Source: an uncultured Bacteroidales bacterium (GTDB taxonomy: Bacteria; Bacteroidota; Bacteroidia; Bacteroidales; FEN-979). Taken from it: a stretch of DNA of 10,744 bases. Of the stretch, positions 6,441-10,744 are shown in pieces. How positions within the stretch are numbered: the first letter of the stretch is position 1; each line of letters begins with the position of its first letter. The position numbers were made by a program, and so were the translations under genes. The stretch is from positions 1 through 10,744 of the forward strand of contig CAIYQH010000434.1 in assembly GCA_903928285.1 (NCBI GenBank). The letters are read 5' to 3'. Under the pieces are notes generated by a model. The model saw only the letters and a program-made list of their open reading frames with translations. It made no database searches and had not been told where the DNA came from.

Positions 6441-8813
6441 ATGACAGACCATCCCGATTCAATTGACAGGATCCTTAAAAGACTTGAAAGCCTTGCGGAG
6501 AGACAGCAATCCATCCGGCAGGAGATCGACAACCTGAGGCTGGATATCCGGAACCTGGCGGTATCGGCTGCTCCCGAAGAACCGGCTCGGGAACCGCCTC
6601 CCGTTGAGGTTGCGGTTAAAGTCAGCCCTGAACTGATGGAGGATCGGCCTTTTCGGGAGGCGGATCAGCCAACAACACTGGAATCGGCCCCGGAAAAACC
6701 ACCTGTTGAAATTCCCCGGCCCTCCTTTAAATCAAACATTGAAAAATTTATCGGTGAAAACCTGATCAACAAGATCGGGATTGCCATTACGGTGCTGGGA
6801 GTTGGCGTTGGGGCCAAGTATGCCATCGACCATGATCTGGTCAGTCCGCTTACCCGGATCATTTTGGGCTACCTTGCCGGATTAACCCTGCTGGGCGTTG
6901 CCTTCAGGCTTAAAAAACAGTATACCAATTTCAGCGCCGTTTTGTTAAGCGGCTCCATGGCCATACTCTATTTTATCACCTTTGCAGCGTACGATTTCTA
7001 TAGTCTGTTCCCCGTAGCGCCTGCGTTCGCATTCATGACGGTCGTTACCCTTTTTGCGGTCGGCGCCGCCATCCTATATGATAAACAGGTAATCGCCCAT
7101 ATCGGGCTGGTAGGGGCCTATGCCGTTCCCTTTTTACTGGATGACGGTTCCGGGAAGGTGGCAACCCTGTTCAGTTACATGGCCCTGATCAACATAGGCA
7201 TTCTTGCCATCGCCTTCCGGAAATACTGGAAACCGCTCTACTATTCCTCCTTTATCCTCACCTGGTTCATCTTTTTTAGCTGGTTCAGCTCAAAGTACCA
7301 GCCTGCCGAACACCTGGGGCTGGCGCTGGGGTTTGTTATTGGCTTCTTTGTCATCTTCTATCTTGTTTCAATCGCCTATAAGGTGCTGAAAAATGAACAA
7401 TACGGCATCGAAAATGTACTCCTCCTGATGGCTAATTCCGCCATTTTTTACGGGTTAGGCTATGCGGTTCTCGACGCTGACAAAACCGGGGAATCCTTCC
7501 TGGGTCTTTTTACCCTGGCCAATGCGGCAATCCACGGGGCGGTTGCCATCCTGCTGTGGTGGCGGAAACCGGCAGATAAAAACCTTTTTTATTATGTGAC
7601 AGGTCTGGCACTGGTTTTCATGACCATAGCAATACCCGTACAACTGGATGTCCGTTGGATCACCCTTTTATGGGCCGGAGAGGTGGCCCTGCTATTTTGG
7701 ATTGGAAGGGTTAAAGGTGGCTGGATTTTTGAACTCCTCTCTTACCCGCTGATGTTTGCGGTTTTTTTCAGCCTTGTTCACGACTGGTCAACTCTTTACA
7801 ATACCTATGACCCGCTTATCGCGGGAAGCCGAATCATCCCGATCCTCAACGTCAATTTTCTCACCTCCCTGATCTTTATCGTCTCCTTTTGCTTCATCAA
7901 TTACCTCCATCAGCACCTCCCCTGCAAGCCGCCCCTTGTTGAACGCAACAGACTCCTGAAGATCATGGGGTTCTGCATGCCCGGAATCCTTCTGATCGTG
8001 CTTTATTGCTCCTTCCTTATGGAAATTCTGACCTTCTGGAATCAGCTGTTTCTCGATTCCGGCGTAATCCGTAATACAGATCTGACCATGTCACAACATT
8101 TCCGGAATGAGGATTTCTTTAAATTCAGTACCCTTTCGGTGATCAACTATTCATTGTTGTTCTTTTCCCTGCTTTCCCTGGTAAATATCGCGAGGATCAG
8201 GAGCAGCCTGCTGGGCAACATCAACCTCGGGCTGAATGCCTTCGTGCTTGGGCTCTTCCTGACGATAGGATTATATACCATCGGCGGGTTGCGTGAAAAC
8301 TACATTTCGCAGGATTTATCGCAATACTACTACCGGGGTACCCTGTATATCGGCATCAGATACATCTCCTTTATTTTTGCGGGCATCATGATCTTTTCCA
8401 TTTTTAAATATGTCAGGTGGGAATTGCTGAAAACCAGTTTCAGGGTTGAATTTGACCTGTTGCTCCATTTCTCCCTGCTCACTGTTGCCGGCAATGAACT
8501 GATCAACTGGATGGACCTTTATGAGCCGGGACAGTCGTACAAACTCGGCCTTAGCATCCTTTTTGGGGTCTATGCCCTGCTCCTGGTCGCTATGGGCATC
8601 CGGAAACGAAAGACCCACCTGAGGATCGGGGCCATCGTGCTTTTCGCCGCCACCCTGATGAAACTCTTCTTTTACGATATCGCCTCCCTGAACACCATCT
8701 CCAAAACCATCGTGTTTGTCTCCCTGGGCATTTTACTGCTGATCAGTTCTTTCCTCTATACCAAATACGGGAAAAGGATCTTTGACGATCATGAGGAGCG
8801 CCCTGGCGGCTGA
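6441..8813 (+). CDS. DUF2339 domain-containing polytopic membrane protein
   Basis: A 790-residue protein. Residues ~6-40 form a predicted coiled coil ('ILKRLESLAERQQSIRQEID'), followed by a Pro/Glu-rich linker (43-95). The DUF2339 signature 'FIGENLINKIGIAITVLGVG' begins near residue 103 and is followed by many hydrophobic segments, roughly twenty, to the end, with few long soluble loops. Other family-like stretches are 'ILGYLAGLTLLGVAFRLKK' and 'LWAGEVALLFWIGR'. Length lies in the normal range of the family (about 600-1000). The function of DUF2339 proteins is not established; envelope location is certain from the sequence, with the coiled coil on the cytoplasmic side by inference. The start ATG at 6441 follows an AT-rich stretch and no Shine-Dalgarno site. 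It is separated by 156 bases from the exosortase pair and seems to have its own promoter. Confidence 0.92.
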   Translation: MTDHPDSIDRILKRLESLAERQQSIRQEIDNLRLDIRNLAVSAAPEEPAREPPPVEVAVKVSPELMEDRPFREADQPTTLESAPEKPPVEIPRPSFKSNIEKFIGENLINKIGIAITVLGVGVGAKYAIDHDLVSPLTRIILGYLAGLTLLGVAFRLKKQYTNFSAVLLSGSMAILYFITFAAYDFYSLFPVAPAFAFMTVVTLFAVGAAILYDKQVIAHIGLVGAYAVPFLLDDGSGKVATLFSYMALINIGILAIAFRKYWKPLYYSSFILTWFIFFSWFSSKYQPAEHLGLALGFVIGFFVIFYLVSIAYKVLKNEQYGIENVLLLMANSAIFYGLGYAVLDADKTGESFLGLFTLANAAIHGAVAILLWWRKPADKNLFYYVTGLALVFMTIAIPVQLDVRWITLLWAGEVALLFWIGRVKGGWIFELLSYPLMFAVFFSLVHDWSTLYNTYDPLIAGSRIIPILNVNFLTSLIFIVSFCFINYLHQHLPCKPPLVERNRLLKIMGFCMPGILLIVLYCSFLMEILTFWNQLFLDSGVIRNTDLTMSQHFRNEDFFKFSTLSVINYSLLFFSLLSLVNIARIRSSLLGNINLGLNAFVLGLFLTIGLYTIGGLRENYISQDLSQYYYRGTLYIGIRYISFIFAGIMIFSIFKYVRWELLKTSFRVEFDLLLHFSLLTVAGNELINWMDLYEPGQSYKLGLSILFGVYALLLVAMGIRKRKTHLRIGAIVLFAATLMKLFFYDIASLNTISKTIVFVSLGILLLISSFLYTKYGKRIFDDHEERPGG

Positions 8814-8895
8814 TTTGAACGGATAAAGGTGAATATTGCAGGAGCGGCAGATTGACTATTTTGACCAGATCCGGTGTCTGCTATTATATGTTTCG

Positions 8896-8903
8896 TATTT
8901 TTG
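8896..8903 (+). promoter_or_regulatory. Candidate -7 box before the small membrane protein
   Basis: TATTTTTG matches TAnnTTTG exactly. A -33 TTG at the proper distance is missing. If used, transcription would start near 8910. The in-frame GTG at 8874 would then be outside the message, which favours the ATG at 8928 (or 8955) as the start of the next gene. Confidence 0.33.
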
Positions 8904-8927
8904 AATGAAATAACCGATAACATCTTC

Positions 8928-9239
8928 ATGGGTCCTGTATCACCCGTTCCCGCCATGATCGTAATCAGGATTCGCAGAATCATCAGTTTTTTTGAAGAAC
9001 ACAATGCCACAACTCCCGACAGGGCCATCGCTCCGGAAGAAACCAGAAGGCTGGGCCAAAGATGGATGCAACGCCTGATCAATGCGGGCGTGCTTATGGA
9101 AGCACGTCCTGGCCGGTTTTACCTCAATTATGAGAACCTTGCTGAATTCAATGCCGCCCGGCGAAAACGGATCGGGATCGTTTTCGCCATTTTATTCCTG
9201 GTCATCCTGGTATATGCCATATTGCAGCACAATGGATAG
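8928..9239 (+). CDS. Small membrane-anchored protein of unknown function with a basic globular domain
   Basis: 103 residues from the ATG at 8928. An alternative ATG at 8955 gives 94 residues beginning 'MIVIRIRRIISFFEEHNA' and may be the true start; a GTG at 8874 is less likely because a -7-like box lies downstream of it. The body runs from an amphipathic basic helix through 'TTPDRAIAPEETRRLGQRWM' to 'RLINAGVLMEARPGRFYLN'. This helix-helix-'G-V-L-...-G-R-F-Y-L' order resembles a small winged-helix fold, though this is an inference from pattern only. A cluster 'AARRKRIG' precedes one C-terminal helix (about 81-100), so the globular part should face the cytoplasm by the positive-inside rule (tail-anchored topology). 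I do not recognise a named family. Confidence 0.7.
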   Translation: MGPVSPVPAMIVIRIRRIISFFEEHNATTPDRAIAPEETRRLGQRWMQRLINAGVLMEARPGRFYLNYENLAEFNAARRKRIGIVFAILFLVILVYAILQHNG

Positions 9240-9258
9240 GCGGTTTTGGCCATTTTTT
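9231..9258 (+). terminator. Weak stem followed by T6 at the end of the small membrane gene
   Basis: AATGG (9231-9235) can pair with CCATT (9250-9254), followed by further T's to 9258, with the stop codon in the loop. The five-pair stem and 14-base loop are poor, so termination here is only possible. Confidence 0.18.
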
Positions 9259-9278
9259 CGTTAATTTATTCAGGTATA

Positions 9279-9309
9279 TTGAATTGTCTTAAACCTTTTC
9301 TTACATTTG
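9279..9309 (+). promoter_or_regulatory. Bacteroidota-type -33/-7 promoter of the response regulator gene
   Basis: TTG (9279-9281), 20 bases, then TACATTTG (9302-9309), an exact TAnnTTTG match. This is the best promoter in the window. Transcription should begin near 9316, about 45 bases before the ATG at 9361. It also shows that the in-frame TTG at 9307, which lies inside the -7 box, cannot be the start codon. Confidence 0.6.
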
Positions 9310-9360
9310 TCTACTTGGGAAAAATTCTCACCCTGGTCGCCAATCCCAAAACCGGAAAGT

Positions 9361-10707
9361 ATGAGCAGTTTTTCAATTTTCATTGTTGAGGATGATAAAT
9401 TTTACGGGGAATACCTGAAACATTACCTGTCGTCGAACCCTGATTACAGTATCCAGCATTTTTTAACAGGAAAGGAGTTGATTGCCAATCTCCACAGGAA
9501 ACCTGATGTGATCACCCTTGATTATTCCCTGCCGGATATGAATGGCGCGCTGGTGCTGAAAAAGATCAGGCAATACAGCCCCGATACCCAGGTGGTGATT
9601 GTCTCCGGACAAAAGGATATATCAACGGCACTCGATTTGTTAAAAGACGGCGCCTATGATTATATCGTAAAGGAACAGGATTCCCGTTCGCGCCTGTGGA
9701 ACGTACTCCTGCGCATCCGCGAAAACAGGGCCCTGAAAAGCCAGGTGGAGCAACTGCAGGAGGAGGTCGGCAGGAAATACGACTTCGAGAAGGCCATTAT
9801 CGGGAACAGCCAGGCGATCAGGACCATCTACTCCTTAATCGAAAAGGCAAGCAAAACCAATATCAACGTCTCCATCACCGGCGAAACCGGGACTGGTAAA
9901 GAGCTGGTGGCTAAGGCCATCCATTATAATTCGCCAAGGCGGAAAAAACCTTTTGTGGCAGTAAACATGTCGGCAATTCCAAAGGATCTTCTGGAAAGTG
10001 AGTTGTTTGGTTACGAAAAGGGCGCCTTTACCGGTGCCGATACCCGGAAGACCGGCAAGTTCGAAGAGGCGACCGAGGGTACCCTTTTCCTGGATGAGAT
10101 TGGCGACATGAATATCGCAATCCAGGCCAAATTGCTGAGGGTGATCCAGGAACGGGAACTGGTGAGGATCGGCGGCAAGGATACGATCCCGCTCGATCTG
10201 CGGCTGATCGTCGCAACCCACAGGGATCTGAAGGAGGAGGTTGCCAACGGCACCTTCCGGCAGGATCTCTATTACCGCCTGCTTGGATTACCTGTCCACC
10301 TGCCGCCCCTGCGCGAGCGGACCAATGACATCCTGATTCTGGCCAAACACTTTGCCGAGGCGTTCTGCAGGGAAAACAACCTGCAGATGGTCGTTTTTTC
10401 AAGCGAGGCCAGTGAAAAGCTGCTCCGCTATCCCTACCCCGGAAATATCCGCGAACTGAAGGCCATCATCGACCTGGCAGTCGTCATGTCGAACGGGAAG
10501 ATACTCAACCAGGAGGATATCATCTTTTCCCAAACCTCCAAGCCGTCTGACTTCCTCAACGCGGGAGAGATGACCCTGGAGGAATACAACAGGCTGATCA
10601 TCAAATCATATTTGGATAAATATATGGACGATATTCCCCTGGTAGCCAAAAAACTGGGAATCGGAAAATCAACCCTCTACCGCATGAAACAAAATGAACA
10701 GATCTGA
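9361..10707 (+). CDS. Sigma-54-dependent response regulator (NtrC family)
   Basis: A complete 448-residue three-domain regulator. The receiver (residues ~4-120) has the acidic pocket Glu10-Asp11-Asp12, the phosphate-accepting Asp54 in 'ITLDYSLPDMNG', Ser82 and Lys104 ('DYIVKE'). A short coiled linker (122-140) leads to the AAA+ domain (~143-375): Walker A GETGTGKE at 174-181, the sigma-54 contact loop GAFTGA at 221-226, Walker B 'TLFLDEIGD' with Asp245/Glu246, the arginine-finger region 'FRQDLYYRL' (299-307) and sensor II 'GNIREL' (361-366). The Fis-type helix-turn-helix is at about 425-443 ('VAKKLGIGKSTLYRMK'). When phosphorylated it should oligomerise and drive ATP-dependent opening of sigma-54 promoters. 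All key residues are present, so activity is expected. The start ATG at 9361 is preferred because the upstream TTG lies in the promoter. The cognate kinase is not in the window and the targets are unknown. Confidence 0.95.
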   Translation: MSSFSIFIVEDDKFYGEYLKHYLSSNPDYSIQHFLTGKELIANLHRKPDVITLDYSLPDMNGALVLKKIRQYSPDTQVVIVSGQKDISTALDLLKDGAYDYIVKEQDSRSRLWNVLLRIRENRALKSQVEQLQEEVGRKYDFEKAIIGNSQAIRTIYSLIEKASKTNINVSITGETGTGKELVAKAIHYNSPRRKKPFVAVNMSAIPKDLLESELFGYEKGAFTGADTRKTGKFEEATEGTLFLDEIGDMNIAIQAKLLRVIQERELVRIGGKDTIPLDLRLIVATHRDLKEEVANGTFRQDLYYRLLGLPVHLPPLRERTNDILILAKHFAEAFCRENNLQMVVFSSEASEKLLRYPYPGNIRELKAIIDLAVVMSNGKILNQEDIIFSQTSKPSDFLNAGEMTLEEYNRLIIKSYLDKYMDDIPLVAKKLGIGKSTLYRMKQNEQI

Positions 10708-10744
10708 CCGGAGGAGTTGCCTTATAGCGGTCAGCCATTCTTCC

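Noticed and set aside
8874..8927. GTG start for the small membrane protein
   Set aside because: It would add a hydrophobic stretch encoded across a likely -7 promoter box; the ATG at 8928 or 8955 is more plausible.
9240..9262. -24/-12 sigma-54 promoter based on TTGGCC
   Set aside because: There is a GG but no GC at the required distance downstream; the TTG-N20-TACATTTG promoter explains the region better.
9307..9360. Upstream TTG start adding 18 residues to the response regulator
   Set aside because: The TTG lies inside an exact -7 promoter box and the extra residues do not resemble a receiver N-terminus; ATG at 9361 begins directly before the first beta strand.

Overview
The window looks like a chromosomal stretch from a member of the Bacteroidota, probably an uncultured or environmental lineage close to the Bacteroidales. 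Three things point this way. The promoter-like sites match the Bacteroidota pattern TTG...TAnnTTTG. Shine-Dalgarno sequences are mostly absent before the starts. The gene families (gingipain-type C25 peptidase with a WTG...NW...P repeat, DUF2339 membrane protein, NtrC-type regulator with a 'DYIVKE' receiver end) are typical of that phylum. All nine recognised genes lie on the + strand. No RNA gene, CRISPR array, insertion sequence or phage gene was seen, and no gap between genes exceeds about 180 bases.

Layout. Bases 1-2739 hold a probable small metabolic cluster: the 3' part of an SDR oxidoreductase with a C-terminal DUF2867 domain (start outside the window), a DUF1697 protein, and an atypical NAD(P)-binding epimerase/dehydratase-like protein. 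Bases 2814-4886 encode a secreted C25 (gingipain-family) cysteine peptidase with signal peptide, propeptide and catalytic His and Cys. It ends inside a beta-rich repeat and has no type IX secretion C-terminal domain. Bases 5066-6284 hold a two-gene membrane unit: an exosortase/archaeosortase-family transpeptidase with an intact Cys-Arg-His triad, and an overlapping four-helix membrane protein that resembles exosortase partner proteins. Bases 6441-8813 encode a large DUF2339 polytopic membrane protein. A small protein with a globular basic domain and one C-terminal helix follows (8928-9239). The window closes with a complete sigma-54-dependent response regulator (9361-10707), whose -33/-7 promoter is the clearest in the window.

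How the parts may work together. The most interesting section is the centre: a protein-sorting enzyme (exosortase) with a dedicated partner, next to a secreted peptidase that lacks the usual Bacteroidota export signal. No CTERM sorting substrate is visible here, so the target of the exosortase must lie elsewhere. The link to the peptidase rests on adjacency only. The regulator at the right end lacks a sensor kinase in this window, and no convincing -24/-12 site was found for it here.
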